Of a stretch of 64,000 nucleotides of DNA, positions 35,223-44,999 are shown in pieces (within the stretch, counting starts at the first letter, position 1; each line of letters begins with the position of its first letter). This DNA comes from Desulfobacterales bacterium (lineage in GTDB: Bacteria > Desulfobacterota > Desulfobacteria > Desulfobacterales > Desulfolunaceae), in assembly GCA_022360815.1 (NCBI GenBank), contig JAKSCC010000310.1, positions 1-64,000 on the forward strand. The letters are read 5' to 3'. Both the position numbers and the translations under genes were made by a program. Under the pieces are notes generated by a model. The model was not told where the DNA came from and made no database searches. It saw only the letters and a program-made list of their open reading frames with translations.

Positions 35223-35816
35223 ATGGAGATTGAACAGAAAAAATGGTTTAACCGCTCACGCTATACGTTTGAAGCAGAGCGTCTCACCTGCGCTCAGGGC
35301 GATCAAAGCAGGTCCGTCACTTTTGTGGTCAACTATGCTGATATCCCCCTTGATACACAGGCCATTGAAGAGAGGCAATCGTGGCTCAGACACGCCGCAT
35401 TGATTTTTACCTTTTTGGCAGCGGTCCAACTTGGCCTTGGCTTTGTCATGGTTGTGCCGGAGTTCTGGGCCATTAGCTTTGCTCTTACAGGGCTTTTCTG
35501 CTCGCTCATGCACCGGTTTTTGGTGACACGCTTTACAGCGATCAAGACCGATTCTGGCTTTATTCGAATTATTTGTGACGCCAAACACGACACCATCATT
35601 GAAGAGGTCATGACGCGCCGCCGCAAGCAAATGCTCCTTTGGTATGGTGAGATCGATTACACCAATGACCCAGGGGAAGAGATTCGAAAGTTCCACTGGC
35701 TCAAAAGTCAGGGCGTCATTGGCGAAGATGAGTTTGAGTCCATTCGAAACCGCATTGAGGTTTTTCACAGCCCCATGCAGGAGCCAGACTTTATGGAGGG
35801 TCCCAGCATAAACTAA
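35223..35816 (+). CDS. Membrane protein with two transmembrane helices, unknown function
   Basis: A 197-residue protein with two hydrophobic helices at about residues 58-77 and 80-98 flanked by charged regions. The N-terminal part reads as a small beta-rich unit (RSVTFVVNYADIPL). The C-terminal part is charged (IICDAKHDTIIEEVMTRRRKQMLLWYGEIDY), followed by KFHWLKSQGVIGEDEFESIRNRIE, which resembles the short SHOCT-like C-terminal helices seen in membrane proteins. No enzymatic motif is visible. AGGA precedes the ATG. The gene is bounded by terminators downstream. Confidence 0.65.
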   Translation: MEIEQKKWFNRSRYTFEAERLTCAQGDQSRSVTFVVNYADIPLDTQAIEERQSWLRHAALIFTFLAAVQLGLGFVMVVPEFWAISFALTGLFCSLMHRFLVTRFTAIKTDSGFIRIICDAKHDTIIEEVMTRRRKQMLLWYGEIDYTNDPGEEIRKFHWLKSQGVIGEDEFESIRNRIEVFHSPMQEPDFMEGPSIN

Positions 35817-35836
35817 GAGCTAAAAAAACAAAAAAA

Positions 35837-35875
35837 ATGTCCCCCTTGAAAACGGATCAAGAGGGACATTTTTTT
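35837..35875 (+). terminator. Terminator after the 35223-35816 gene
   Basis: ATGTCCCCCTTGA pairs with TCAAGAGGGACAT (one mismatch), followed by seven Ts. Confidence 0.85.
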
Positions 35876-35879
35876 AGAC

Positions 35880-35918
35880 GTAAAAAAGCGGGCCCTGCTT
35901 TCAAAGCACGGCCCGCTT
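35880..35918 (-). terminator. Terminator of cysS
   Basis: AAGCGGGCC and GCTTT pair with AAAGC and GGCCCGCTT; on the minus strand six Ts follow. It lies 30 nt after the cysS stop. Confidence 0.85.
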
Positions 35919-35947
35919 CATATTTTTAAGAGACGGCTTTTAGCCCG

Positions 35948-37390
35948 TTACTCCATCATTTTCCAGGTGGTACCACCTGCTCCATCTTCGATAGCGACAC
36001 CCATGGCTGTAAGCTCATCACGAATCTCATCGGCACGCTGAAAATTTTTGGACTTTCGTGCGTCGGTACGCTCCTGAATGAGAGCCTCTACACGGGTCGC
36101 ATCCACACCAGATTTTTCCTTTTTCGCATCAAAGTATTCGTAAGGATTCTCATTGAGGACCCCAAGAATATTGGCCATTTTAAAAATATCCACCATATGG
36201 GTATCGATGGTGATTTTATTTTCAAAGCTGTCGCCTTCTTCAATGGTATCAATGGCGCGGTTGGTGGCACGCAAAGCTTCAAAAAGAGCGGCTGTGCCAC
36301 GGGCTGAGTTGAAGTCATCCTCCATGCCGGCGCAGAACTCTTTGAAGTGCTCTCCAAACTTCTTACTATAAGATTGAAGACGTAAAAGACTCAAATTGCC
36401 AAATTCATCGGCCACACGTTTGAGCAGGGTGTAGAGTTTATCCAGATTGCCTGCGGCCTCTTTCATGGCCTGCTCATTGTAATCAATGGGACTTCTGTAG
36501 TGGTTAGAGAGCAGAAAGAGCCGTACTGCCTCAGGGTGATACTGTTTGAGTACATCCTTGATCATGGTGGTGTTGCCCAAAGATTTTGACATCTTCTCGG
36601 CATTGATATTCACAAAGCCGTTGTGCATCCAGTATTTGACAAACGGCGCATCAAAGGCAGCCTCGGATTGGGCTATCTCATTTTCGTGATGGGGAAAGAT
36701 CAAATCCTTTCCACCACCATGAATATCAATGGTATTTCCAAGAAGACGGGAACTCATAGCCGAGCACTCAATATGCCAGCCAGGACGACCCATCCCCCAA
36801 GGGCTCTCCCAAGCAGGCTCACCCGGTTTCTGGGCTTTCCAAAGGGCAAAATCAAAGGGGTTTTCTTTGCGCTCATCCACATCAATACGAGCCCCAGCCT
36901 CCATCTCTTCAAGCTTGCGGCCCGAAAGCTTTCCATATCCCTCAAAAGAGGTGACACGGAAGTAGACATCGCCGTCTACGGCATAGGCCTTTCCCTTTTC
37001 AATAAGGGTTTCGATAAGCGATAGAATATCGTCAATGTGCTCGGTGGCTTTGGGCTCGAGATCAGGGCGCTTCACATGAAGGGCGTCCATATCCCGGTAA
37101 AACTCGTCAATATATTTTTCGGCCACCGCATTGCAAGAGACGCCCAACTGCTCGGCCCGGTTGATAATCTTATCGTCGATATCCGTAAAATTTCGAGCGT
37201 AGGTGACGTCCAGCCCAAGCCCTTTGAGGTATCGGTAGACCATATCAAAGACGATCACACATCGAGCATGGCCGATATGACTCGAGTCATAAACGGTGGG
37301 ACCACAGACGTACATCTTGACCTCACCCTCTTCGATGGGTTGAAACTCCTCTTTCTGTCCAGACAATGTGTTGTAAATTCGAAGCGCCAT
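35948..37390 (-). CDS. cysS: Cysteinyl-tRNA synthetase
   Basis: Class I aminoacyl-tRNA synthetase that charges tRNA-Cys. The 480-residue protein has the HIGH motif as GHARCVIVFDMVYRYL within CGPTVYDSSHIGHA, the KMSKSLGNT loop, and zinc-ligand residues (the CGPTVYD Cys, GWHIECSAMS, HHENEIAQSE). It lies downstream of ispF but a strong hairpin at 37464-37496 separates the two. Its terminator is at 35880-35918. Confidence 0.96.
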   Translation of the reverse strand: MALRIYNTLSGQKEEFQPIEEGEVKMYVCGPTVYDSSHIGHARCVIVFDMVYRYLKGLGLDVTYARNFTDIDDKIINRAEQLGVSCNAVAEKYIDEFYRDMDALHVKRPDLEPKATEHIDDILSLIETLIEKGKAYAVDGDVYFRVTSFEGYGKLSGRKLEEMEAGARIDVDERKENPFDFALWKAQKPGEPAWESPWGMGRPGWHIECSAMSSRLLGNTIDIHGGGKDLIFPHHENEIAQSEAAFDAPFVKYWMHNGFVNINAEKMSKSLGNTTMIKDVLKQYHPEAVRLFLLSNHYRSPIDYNEQAMKEAAGNLDKLYTLLKRVADEFGNLSLLRLQSYSKKFGEHFKEFCAGMEDDFNSARGTAALFEALRATNRAIDTIEEGDSFENKITIDTHMVDIFKMANILGVLNENPYEYFDAKKEKSGVDATRVEALIQERTDARKSKNFQRADEIRDELTAMGVAIEDGAGGTTWKMME

Positions 37391-37463
37391 GCTCAGTTCA
37401 CCGTTTCTTCTTTGTCGTTATGGTTCAGGCTCTCTGCCAGTGGAACTCAGATCTGCCTATGAA

Positions 37464-37496
37464 ACGTGGCCTGGAACAAACGTTGCCAGGCCACGT
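37464..37496. terminator. Bidirectional hairpin between ispF and cysS
   Basis: ACGTGGCCTGG pairs with CCAGGCCACGT (11 bp) around an 11-nt loop. A T-run (CTTTTT) follows on the plus strand. On the minus strand only three Ts follow, so termination of ispF may be partial. Confidence 0.6.
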
Positions 37497-37572
37497 CTTT
37501 TTCTGTTTATTAAACAATCATGATTTCATGATAATCATCACGATTGCCCCGTATGTCAAGGTTTCATGCCTT

Positions 37573-38058
37573 TTAAGACGCCTCTTTTCCCCTCTCAAGG
37601 AGCACCACGCACAAAGCGGCCATCCCCTCTCCCCGCCCCACGGGACCGAGCCCTTCGGTGGTGGTGGCTTTAAGCCCCACCTCCTCCGGATCGATGCAAA
37701 GCACCTCTGCAATATTTTCACAGATGGCTTGGCGATAAGGGGCCAGTTTCGGCTTTTCAGCCAAAAGGGTGATGTCGAGGTTCACCACCTGAAACCCTTT
37801 TTCTCCAACCAGCACCATACAATGGGCCAAAAGAATCAGGCTGCTGATCCCCTTGAACTGAGGATCACTGTCGGGAAACTGGTGCCCGATATCCCCAAAA
37901 CCTGCGGCCCCTAAAAGGGCATCGCAGACAGCATGAAGCAAAACATCGGCATCGGAGTGCCCAAGAAGCCCCTTTTCATGCGGAATCTTCACACCACCCA
38001 AAATAAGATCACGCCCCGCAACCAAGCGGTGCACATCATACCCCTGCCCTATTCTCAT
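37573..38058 (-). CDS. ispF: 2-C-methyl-D-erythritol 2,4-cyclodiphosphate synthase
   Basis: Fifth step of the non-mevalonate (MEP) isoprenoid pathway. The 161-residue enzyme starts with RIGQGYDVHRLVAGRDLILGG (shown here as GQGYDVHR with the metal-binding Asp and His) and continues with GHSDADVLLHAVCDALLGAAG, FPDSDPQFKG and AEKPKL. The C-terminal TTEGLGPVGRGEGMAALCV is typical. I start it at ATG 38058 with GGAGG 8 nt upstream; the longer frame to 38106 is not needed. It follows glnS by about 50 nt. Confidence 0.95.
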   Translation of the reverse strand: MRIGQGYDVHRLVAGRDLILGGVKIPHEKGLLGHSDADVLLHAVCDALLGAAGFGDIGHQFPDSDPQFKGISSLILLAHCMVLVGEKGFQVVNLDITLLAEKPKLAPYRQAICENIAEVLCIDPEEVGLKATTTEGLGPVGRGEGMAALCVVLLERGKEAS

Positions 38059-38109
38059 TTGGTATCCTCCGGATTCGTATAGGCTCTGGGTCTCGGCCCA
38101 TGACACCAG

Positions 38110-39786
38110 CTATTTATTCATTTTGGCCCAGGCGTCACGGAGGGTCGCGGTACGGTTGAAAACAATTTTGCCTTCAACGCTCTCGGCGGCGTCAATATTG
38201 AAGTAACCGGTCCGTTCAAATTGAAAAAAGTCACCGGGTTTGGCGCTGGCCACACCTGGCTCGATTTTGCAATCTGTCAGAACCTTCAATGAATCAGGGT
38301 TGAGGTTGTCCAAAAAGGAGTCGCCCTCTTTTTCAGGATTTTCTGCTTTAAAAAGACGGTCGTAGACTCGAACCTCTGCGTTTACAGCATGACGCGCAGA
38401 GACCCAGTGAAGGGTGCCTTTAACCTTACGCCCATCCGGTGTAGAGCCGCCCTTGGATTCGGGATCGTAAGTGCAGAGAAGCTCTACCACCTCGCCTGCC
38501 TCATTTTTGATAAATTCGGTGCAGGTGACGTAATAAGCACTTCGCAGACGAACTTCACGGCCAGGCCCCAAACGGAAAAACTTTTTTGGGGGCTCTTCCA
38601 TAAAGTCGCTTCTCTCAATATAAAGCTCTTTGGAAAAGGGTACCTTTCGGGTTCCCATCTCGGGCTTCTGGGGATGATTCATCACCTCCATCTCTTCCAC
38701 GAGATCTTCTGGATAATTGGTAATGGTGATCTTGATGGGATCAAGAACACCCATAACACGGGGCGCCTTCTCATTGAGATCTTCTCGAACCGCATCCTCC
38801 AGAAGTGTGTAGTCAATCCGGCTCTCTTTTTTGGAAATACCGATTCGGCGGCAGAAATTTCGAATGGAGGCAGGAGTATATCCGCGTCTTCGAATGCCAC
38901 TGATGGTGGGCATACGAGGATCATCCCAACCGCTGACATATCCCTGTTCCACCAGTTGAAGCAATTTTCGCTTACTCATAACCGTGTAGCTGAGATTAAG
39001 ACGTGAAAACTCAATCTGACGCGGATGGCATGGGGTTTTCAAGGTCTCCAAAACCCAGTCGTACAGGGGTCTGTGATCTTCGAATTCCAGGGTACAAAGG
39101 GAGTGGGTAATCCCCTCCAAAGCATCGGAGAGGCAATGGGTAAAGTCGTACATGGGATAGATGCACCAAGCATCTCCTGTCCTGTGATGGTCGGCCTTTC
39201 GAATACGATAGATGGCTGGATCTCTCATATTCATGTTTGGAGAACCCATGTCGATTTTTGCGCGAAGTATGTGGGTTCCTTCCTCAAAATCGCCCCGTTT
39301 CATCCCCTCCAGAAGGGATACGTTTTCTTCCACACTGCGATCACGGTAGGGGCTGTTTTTGCCCGGCTCGGTGAGGGTTCCACGATACGCACGGATTTCA
39401 TCAGCAGGGAGACTGTCCACATAGGCTTTGCCCATTTTCACCAGCTCCACAGCATACTCATAAAGGGTCTCAAAATAGTTGGAGGCGTACCGCTCTTCAC
39501 CTTCCCAAGAGAAACCGAGCCAAGAGACATCCTCTTTAATGGCGTCGATGTACTCCACATCCTCTTTTTCAGGGTTGGTGTCATCAAAACGGAGGTTGCA
39601 GACCGCCCCCTCAAACTCTTGGGAGATGCCAAAATTGAGACAGATGGATTTGGCGTGACCGATATGGAGGTAACCGTTGGGTTCAGGAGGGAACCGGGTC
39701 ACAATACTCTTGTGCTTTCCAGATGCCAGATCCTCTTTGATAATGGTTCGTATAAAATCAACCGGTCTGTTTTCGGTTTCGCTCAT
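38110..39786 (-). CDS. glnS: Glutaminyl-tRNA synthetase
   Basis: Class I synthetase that charges tRNA-Gln directly. The 558-residue enzyme has [17 protein letters not shown] (HIGH motif), DDTNPEKED, and the second signature [10 protein letters not shown]-terminal anticodon-binding beta-barrel domain is present ([17 protein letters not shown]). Presence of glnS means Gln-tRNA does not need the Glu-tRNA amidotransferase route. It heads the glnS-ispF group. Confidence 0.95.
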   Translation of the reverse strand: MSETENRPVDFIRTIIKEDLASGKHKSIVTRFPPEPNGYLHIGHAKSICLNFGISQEFEGAVCNLRFDDTNPEKEDVEYIDAIKEDVSWLGFSWEGEERYASNYFETLYEYAVELVKMGKAYVDSLPADEIRAYRGTLTEPGKNSPYRDRSVEENVSLLEGMKRGDFEEGTHILRAKIDMGSPNMNMRDPAIYRIRKADHHRTGDAWCIYPMYDFTHCLSDALEGITHSLCTLEFEDHRPLYDWVLETLKTPCHPRQIEFSRLNLSYTVMSKRKLLQLVEQGYVSGWDDPRMPTISGIRRRGYTPASIRNFCRRIGISKKESRIDYTLLEDAVREDLNEKAPRVMGVLDPIKITITNYPEDLVEEMEVMNHPQKPEMGTRKVPFSKELYIERSDFMEEPPKKFFRLGPGREVRLRSAYYVTCTEFIKNEAGEVVELLCTYDPESKGGSTPDGRKVKGTLHWVSARHAVNAEVRVYDRLFKAENPEKEGDSFLDNLNPDSLKVLTDCKIEPGVASAKPGDFFQFERTGYFNIDAAESVEGKIVFNRTATLRDAWAKMNK

Positions 39787-39985
39787 GCTTGGGCTCCCTC
39801 GTCTGTTTTGTCCGTCATATCCGCTTGCCCGCCTGCAAAGATGCTCAGCGGGTCGTTTTTACTTCTTTTTTTAATTTTGATGGCTTTGCAAAATATACAG
39901 CGCTACGCAAAGCTGAAAGCGGTTATCTCTACCACATGCAGCCTTCCAATTCAAAAACAATCAGCCATGAAAAAGGCGAAGAGAC

Positions 39986-42154
39986 CTATTCTACATGATC
40001 CTTTATAAACTCGCCCACCGCCCGATGCACACGCTCGCTTCCCTTGTGAAGCAATATGCCGTGTCGTTTAAAGTTAAAGAGACGATACTCTTTCTCTTCC
40101 GATGAGATGAGATTAAAAATTTTCCGGCTCCCCTTGGGATTGACCACCGGGTCTTGGGCCGATTGGATGACCAGTGCAGGAATAGAGATTTGCTCGAGTT
40201 TCGGGGCCAATTGGTCCATCAGCCGATCGATCTCCCGCACGCCTGAGATAGGATTGCGAGTGTAGTTGATGTGAGGGTTCTCTGGTGAGTTTTCCACAAA
40301 TTCTTTGCGAATGCTTTCAATACGAAACCGCTTCATCAGTGCATTCCAGGTATCCACTGCCGGAACAAAACGCGTGGAGTAGTCTTGTAGTTTCATGGGA
40401 GGGGCCACGGCAAAAACGCCCTTCACCTTGGGCTGATTTTGCACACGCGTTGCCAAGTCAAGGGAAAGCCCCGCGCCTGTTGAGAACCCACCTAAAAAAA
40501 GGGTGTCGCACATAGTTTTCACCACAGCATACCCCTCTTCCACAGACACCACCCAATCCATCCAGGAACGCTCCGCCAAATCTTCTGGGGCTGTGCCATG
40601 CCCTCGAAGCCTCGGCGCATACACCCAATACCCTTGCTTTTGAAGATACAGCGCCAGCTCTTTCACCTCTTCCGGGGTAGCCATATAGCCATGAATCAAT
40701 AACACACCAATGCGCCGCTCATCTCCATTGAGCAAATAAGGCTGACCAATGGCAAGGGACTTGCTTTCCCCTTCAATGGCATAGTGCAAATAGTCCTTTT
40801 CAAAATTGCGAATACTCCGGTGAAGAAGAAATCCTGAAATGCGGCGAGCAATCTGTTCGCTGCGCTCTTTGCCGATAAGCCTCAATTGGGCGACAAATTC
40901 GGTGAGGGGCTCCACCTCATTGGCCATAACCATCAAAGGATTTTGAATCCTCAGGCTATGGAAATCCCCTTCATTGCATAACAGCTCTGCATTTCGAACA
41001 ATCATCCCATCTTCATCCAACCGAACAATTCCCTTTTCCTCGGCCAACTTAAGAATATTGGAGAACTTATCGTAGCGATCGTCTGTTAAAAGGTGGCTTT
41101 GGGGCTCTTGAAGACTGGAATGAACATAGAATGTCTCTTGCTTTTTAAGCCAGTGGGCCATAACAAAGGCTCTGGATTTAAGGTCTTCAGGATCGATGTA
41201 GTCGCTTTCATGCTGCATGATTAAGCTGGAAAAGATGTGGTCATGATTGATCAGTGTCATACCGTATATCCGGGACATATAGTCCTGCATTAACGTGCAG
41301 GAAGCTTCTCTCAAAATATCCCGAGAGTTGATGGGATCGTCGAAATCAATGTGCTCCATGGAGGAGATGTCCCACTCCACCACCGGACTTTTCAAATAGG
41401 GCCTGACCTTAATCGGTTTTCCAAATCGAACATCCACATCCACACCATCCAGAAGCATGCTTCCTTCTGTCATCAACTCTTCAAGAGTTCGTTCAGACGG
41501 CTTTTCAACCAACTTGCCCGTAATTTTGCTAATAATCGATTCGCGGGCACGCATGGGATAGTAGGTAATATTAATAGGTACAATGGAGCTGGGCCGATCA
41601 AAGCGAACCGCCTCTTCTTCTACCTCAAAAAGCCCCAGAAGACGCTTAAACTCTTGGGGGTCACGCTCTTTGAGAAGTCTCAACCTTTCACGGTAAAACT
41701 CCGTACGCAGCCCAAGTGTCGCGGCTCCGGTATGCGGGCGATGCTTGCCTTGGTCGGCATGAATAATAAACTCTCCGTTTTCAAAAATCTTTTTATTCTT
41801 CACCATGCGACCTTCAGGAAAAATCACCCAGTTGGCCTCTCCGGTCAGCAGAGATTTAACCATGACCTTGTCTCGGTCTGGATCGCGAGTGGAAACAGCT
41901 CCAGCCTTGCTGATATATTTTCCGACAAAGCCTTTAAACAGTGAAGCATCTGCAAGAGACCACACCGGTACACCTGTGATTTTATGGAGATGAAACGGAA
42001 GAAAAAGGGTTTCTATACGTGTGAAATGGTTGGCGGCAAAGACAATGGAGCCGTCAGGGATATTCTCTTGATCGTGGAGATTTACGCGGGTGCGAGCCAT
42101 CTCATATATGGTTTTGATGGCCAGGTCGGTGGAGTGAAAAGCGAATCGGTTCAT
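39986..42154 (-). CDS. Fusion of a PlsC-like acyltransferase and an alpha/beta hydrolase
   Basis: A 722-residue two-part lipid enzyme. The N-terminal part (about 30-330) resembles 1-acyl-glycerol-3-phosphate acyltransferases, with ANHFTRIETL at 41-50 and FPEGRM at 112-117. The usual HX4D reads HX4E here (His43, Glu48). A helical linker region covers about 300-475. The C-terminal part is an alpha/beta hydrolase: LLIHGYMATPEE, nucleophile elbow GGFSTGAG (Ser558), acid Asp668 in SAQDPVVNPK, and His698 in FKRHGILLH. No signal peptide is seen. It may remodel phospholipids by combining acyl transfer and deacylation. The fusion is uncommon; substrate is unknown. Confidence 0.8.
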   Translation of the reverse strand: MNRFAFHSTDLAIKTIYEMARTRVNLHDQENIPDGSIVFAANHFTRIETLFLPFHLHKITGVPVWSLADASLFKGFVGKYISKAGAVSTRDPDRDKVMVKSLLTGEANWVIFPEGRMVKNKKIFENGEFIIHADQGKHRPHTGAATLGLRTEFYRERLRLLKERDPQEFKRLLGLFEVEEEAVRFDRPSSIVPINITYYPMRARESIISKITGKLVEKPSERTLEELMTEGSMLLDGVDVDVRFGKPIKVRPYLKSPVVEWDISSMEHIDFDDPINSRDILREASCTLMQDYMSRIYGMTLINHDHIFSSLIMQHESDYIDPEDLKSRAFVMAHWLKKQETFYVHSSLQEPQSHLLTDDRYDKFSNILKLAEEKGIVRLDEDGMIVRNAELLCNEGDFHSLRIQNPLMVMANEVEPLTEFVAQLRLIGKERSEQIARRISGFLLHRSIRNFEKDYLHYAIEGESKSLAIGQPYLLNGDERRIGVLLIHGYMATPEEVKELALYLQKQGYWVYAPRLRGHGTAPEDLAERSWMDWVVSVEEGYAVVKTMCDTLFLGGFSTGAGLSLDLATRVQNQPKVKGVFAVAPPMKLQDYSTRFVPAVDTWNALMKRFRIESIRKEFVENSPENPHINYTRNPISGVREIDRLMDQLAPKLEQISIPALVIQSAQDPVVNPKGSRKIFNLISSEEKEYRLFNFKRHGILLHKGSERVHRAVGEFIKDHVE

Positions 42155-42457
42155 GAGTGTTTCTCCAGCACGTCAACTTTGTTACCCATGCATCAATTTG
42201 TCAAATTATTAAACCGCGTTTTCGTTGAAATGTCCATGCTATTGTCGTTGACAATCTCACCATCAGGGCATATCAAAGTCCATGATCTTTGGTGGCCATA
42301 CAAAAAAATCGATTTGCATCACAAGGGCCTTCACCACATGAAACGTTGGCCTCGTCTCTTTTCCAGAGATGTCTAACCATCACGCTGACGCATCGACTTT
42401 TTAAAATCACCACCGAATCCTTTTGTTTCACCCTCTTTGGAGTATCAAATATCCCCC

Positions 42458-43348
42458 ATGGTTTCCTCACCCAACAGATGGCTTGGATTTGCATCGGTCT
42501 TTGCGTCAGCTCTCTTCTTCTATCTTGCAACGGCATCCCTGCGCTGGGCTCGGCTGCAAGGCGTAACCATAGACTCTGCCAACTTTGTCTTTGCTCGATT
42601 TTTTTTAGGATTTATCGTGGTTTCTGCCCTTCTCCTGATAAAACGGACACCTCTAAAAGTTGTAAGCTGGCATTATCTCTTTGGAAGAACCCTGGCCAAC
42701 ACCCTCGCCGTCTACTGTTTTTTCAAGGCTGTGGATCTAACCAGCGTGGCTGAGAGCAATATCCTCAACATGACATACCCCCTTTTTGTGGCCCTTTTTG
42801 GCTGGTTTACCCTTAAGGATGAACGCAATTTTACCACCCTACTTGTGGTTGCCTTGGCCTTTACCGGTGTCGTAATGATTCTTGCTCCAGACCTTTTCCA
42901 CGGCGATATTTTATCGCGTTTCAATGTTAATTCATTCTGGGGCCTTGCCTCTGGCATCAGCGCCTCGGTGGCCATTATCTACCTCAATCTTTCGCGCCGA
43001 GTACACTCCACTGAAACCACCCTTTTTTACATGTTTACCATCGGGTGCGTGGTTATCGCCTGCGTCTTCTACAAGCACCTGGTGATGCCTCAGGCCACCG
43101 ATTTTATCTATCTTTTCATCTGCTCATTTTTAAGCATTTTGGGACAGGTTACCATCACCTTTGGATTTCGATTTGTCACAGCTGTTGAAGGAAGCATCAT
43201 CTCCTCTTCACGTATTCTTATGGCGGCCTTGCTGGGCCCCATTCTCGCTTCAGAGCCGGTTTTAAAGGCCACCGGCTGGGGTGGTGCCCTTCTTATTTTC
43301 GGTGGCAACGTCTATTTGGCCCTGAAGCCCACCTCTTCCAAAAAATAA
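42458..43348 (+). CDS. EamA/DMT-family membrane exporter
   Basis: A ten-helix permease of the drug/metabolite transporter superfamily, with two EamA-type halves. The first half shows WARLQGVTIDSANFVFARFFLG and LTSVAESNILNMTYPLFVALFGWFTLKDE; the second half ends RFVTAVEGSIISSSRILMAALLGPILASEPV. Such proteins export amino acids, nucleotides or related metabolites; the substrate is not predictable. Neither ATG 42458 nor TTG 42437 has a good ribosome binding site, so the start is uncertain by seven residues. A hairpin (TGCCCCTTAT with ATAAGGGGGCA) follows at 43354-43380. Confidence 0.85.
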   Translation: MVSSPNRWLGFASVFASALFFYLATASLRWARLQGVTIDSANFVFARFFLGFIVVSALLLIKRTPLKVVSWHYLFGRTLANTLAVYCFFKAVDLTSVAESNILNMTYPLFVALFGWFTLKDERNFTTLLVVALAFTGVVMILAPDLFHGDILSRFNVNSFWGLASGISASVAIIYLNLSRRVHSTETTLFYMFTIGCVVIACVFYKHLVMPQATDFIYLFICSFLSILGQVTITFGFRFVTAVEGSIISSSRILMAALLGPILASEPVLKATGWGGALLIFGGNVYLALKPTSSKK

Positions 43349-43533
43349 CGGGCTGCCCCTTATCCGTAAATAAGGGGGCATTAGATGATAACGTCATTTT
43401 GAAACTCACCGATAGCGAGCCCTCTCAATTTGATACTTTTTCTTTGTATCGCACATCGCCCTCCTTCTCCCCCTCCAAGAGACTCATTATATATCACCAT
43501 TAAATACAACGCATTACGTCTCTATATTTGAAT

Positions 43534-43550
43534 TTGGCCTGTATATTGCT
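43534..43550 (+). promoter_or_regulatory. Sigma-54-type promoter
   Basis: TTGGC at 43534-43538 and TTGCT at 43546-43550 place the -24 GG and -12 GC exactly 10 nt apart. Transcription would start near 43561, giving a leader of about 280 nt before ATG 43842. Confidence 0.65.
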
Positions 43551-43577
43551 TTTGTTTAAGGTGAAATACAAACCTGC

Positions 43578-43740
43578 AAAAGGTTTCCGCTATGGGGCCA
43601 TGACCCAAAACATAGCCAGACCTTTTAGCAACTGCAATTCTAAGGTGAGAGCTTGCCCGTATTAGGGCACAGCGATGCCGGGTTTCTTCTCTGTTGCAAC
43701 TCAGGAGAGGCGGTATCCTGACAAAACCTAACCTTGATGA
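43578..43740 (+). promoter_or_regulatory. Structured 5' leader of the 43842 gene
   Basis: AAAAGGT (43578-43584) pairs with ACCTTTT (43620-43626), enclosing GCTATG with CATAGC and GGG with CCC. A second hairpin follows, with TTGCCC pairing with GGGCAA-like sequence and TCAGGA with TCCTGA. I could not match it to TPP, cobalamin, SAM, glycine or c-di-GMP-I riboswitch consensus. It may be an unclassified leader element. Confidence 0.45.
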
Positions 43741-43841
43741 GTCGGCAATGTATTTTCCAGCAGGTAAAAAAGAGCCTTACCTTTTCTTGGGAGCATACGT
43801 TGCCGGTTTCATCAAGATGTTCAACACATGGAGACATCAAA

Positions 43842-44867
43842 ATGAAACGATTTATCGTTACACTATCATTCTTCTTTATCCTTTTGAGTAGCGCAGGATC
43901 CGCCCAAGCTTTCGACTTTATCGGAAATGTGCGTGATAGACTGGGCTCAGACTTTACGTGGTCCGAGTATATCCAAACAATCAGACAATGGATTCCCGAT
44001 TACATTCAAAATGTTCAAGACTATTATAACACCCACCCAGGCACCAATTATCGCGATTATGCTGCACAGCGTAGATCGGCTATGTTATGCGATAATCGTA
44101 CCTATGTGGAGATGAATGTTGAAGGCTATGGCGAGCCTCAGCGTGTCTACTCAGGCTATGTCACCGATGGCCACACCCTGGCGGATGGTGAGCTCTATGC
44201 CAACAACTACTTGAGGCATAACCTGACCGGTGACTGGATCTTTGACGGATCTCCGGAGATGTCGTGCGGTCGCTCGGTTGCGTATACAACCCGCTTTTCC
44301 GCCTCCATTAATGGTGTTGTTCGCGACTTCAGAGTTAACATCACTCAGGATCTCAGCAGAAAGGACAGTTATGGCGGTTACATCATCACGGAGCAAGGAG
44401 AGTGGAGCATCGTTTACGAGAATACCGATCCCAACCACCTTTCGGTAAATTCTCTGGGGATTCTCATGCGTCTTGTAAGCAACATGCTCACCGAGCAGCT
44501 GGGCGTCACGGTTACCCTAAATAATCAAGGCATCGAAGTTGTAGAATCCGGTACCCTTAACGACAACGCCGCATGGATGGCCGAAGTTGTACAAATCATG
44601 GGCAACTCCATCGTCGACTCCGAGTGGATCGCTGGCACAGGTGACAATGCCAACGTCATGTACATCGATTACGACATCGTAACCGATGCCCAGACCAATG
44701 AAGAGACCATCAACCCCATCTACACCATCACTCGATCGGTGCAGGATCGCAATAGCGTCGGTGTTCGAAACCTTCGAACTTTTACCCTCACCGAATACGG
44801 CTCTGTGGTGGGAACCTACCGATCTGCCCATGACGTTGCCATGGCGCTCATGGATCTTCGCGGATAG
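43842..44867 (+). CDS. Exported protein of unknown function
   Basis: A 341-residue protein with a Sec signal peptide (MKRFIVTLSFFFILLSSAGS then AQAFDF; cleavage after AQA). The mature region begins with aromatic and charged residues (DYIQNVQDYYNTHPGTNYRDY) and contains two cysteines (MLCDNRTY and EMSCGRSVAY) that could form a disulfide. The rest is beta-rich (VEMNVEGYGEPQRVYSGYV, DFRVNITQDLS, GEWSIVYENT). No known domain is recognised. I start it at ATG 43842 behind GGAG; an upstream frame to 43734 lacks a ribosome binding site. It has its own sigma-54-type promoter and terminator, so its expression is probably conditional. Confidence 0.75.
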   Translation: MKRFIVTLSFFFILLSSAGSAQAFDFIGNVRDRLGSDFTWSEYIQTIRQWIPDYIQNVQDYYNTHPGTNYRDYAAQRRSAMLCDNRTYVEMNVEGYGEPQRVYSGYVTDGHTLADGELYANNYLRHNLTGDWIFDGSPEMSCGRSVAYTTRFSASINGVVRDFRVNITQDLSRKDSYGGYIITEQGEWSIVYENTDPNHLSVNSLGILMRLVSNMLTEQLGVTVTLNNQGIEVVESGTLNDNAAWMAEVVQIMGNSIVDSEWIAGTGDNANVMYIDYDIVTDAQTNEETINPIYTITRSVQDRNSVGVRNLRTFTLTEYGSVVGTYRSAHDVAMALMDLRG

Positions 44868-44899
44868 CCCATAGTCCCTGAAAAGGCAGGGATATAATC

Positions 44900-44938
44900 A
44901 ACGCGCAGGCTGACTCTTCTTTCAGTCTGCGCGTTTTT
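44900..44938 (+). terminator. Terminator after the 43842 gene
   Basis: AACGCGCAG and CTGA pair with TCAG and CTGCGCGTT (one mismatch), followed by five Ts. Confidence 0.8.
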
Positions 44939-44999
44939 ATTTGCCGTAAAAACTGAGCATTTCAGGTTAAAGCGCCCCTTTTTCTATTCGAAAAAAGGC

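Noticed and set aside
39025..40008. A 327-codon plus-strand frame antisense to glnS
   Set aside because: It lies within a clear glutaminyl-tRNA synthetase and carries no family motif.
43578..43740. c-di-GMP-I (GEMM) or cobalamin riboswitch
   Set aside because: The conserved GACGCAAAGC core of GEMM and the B12 box are absent.
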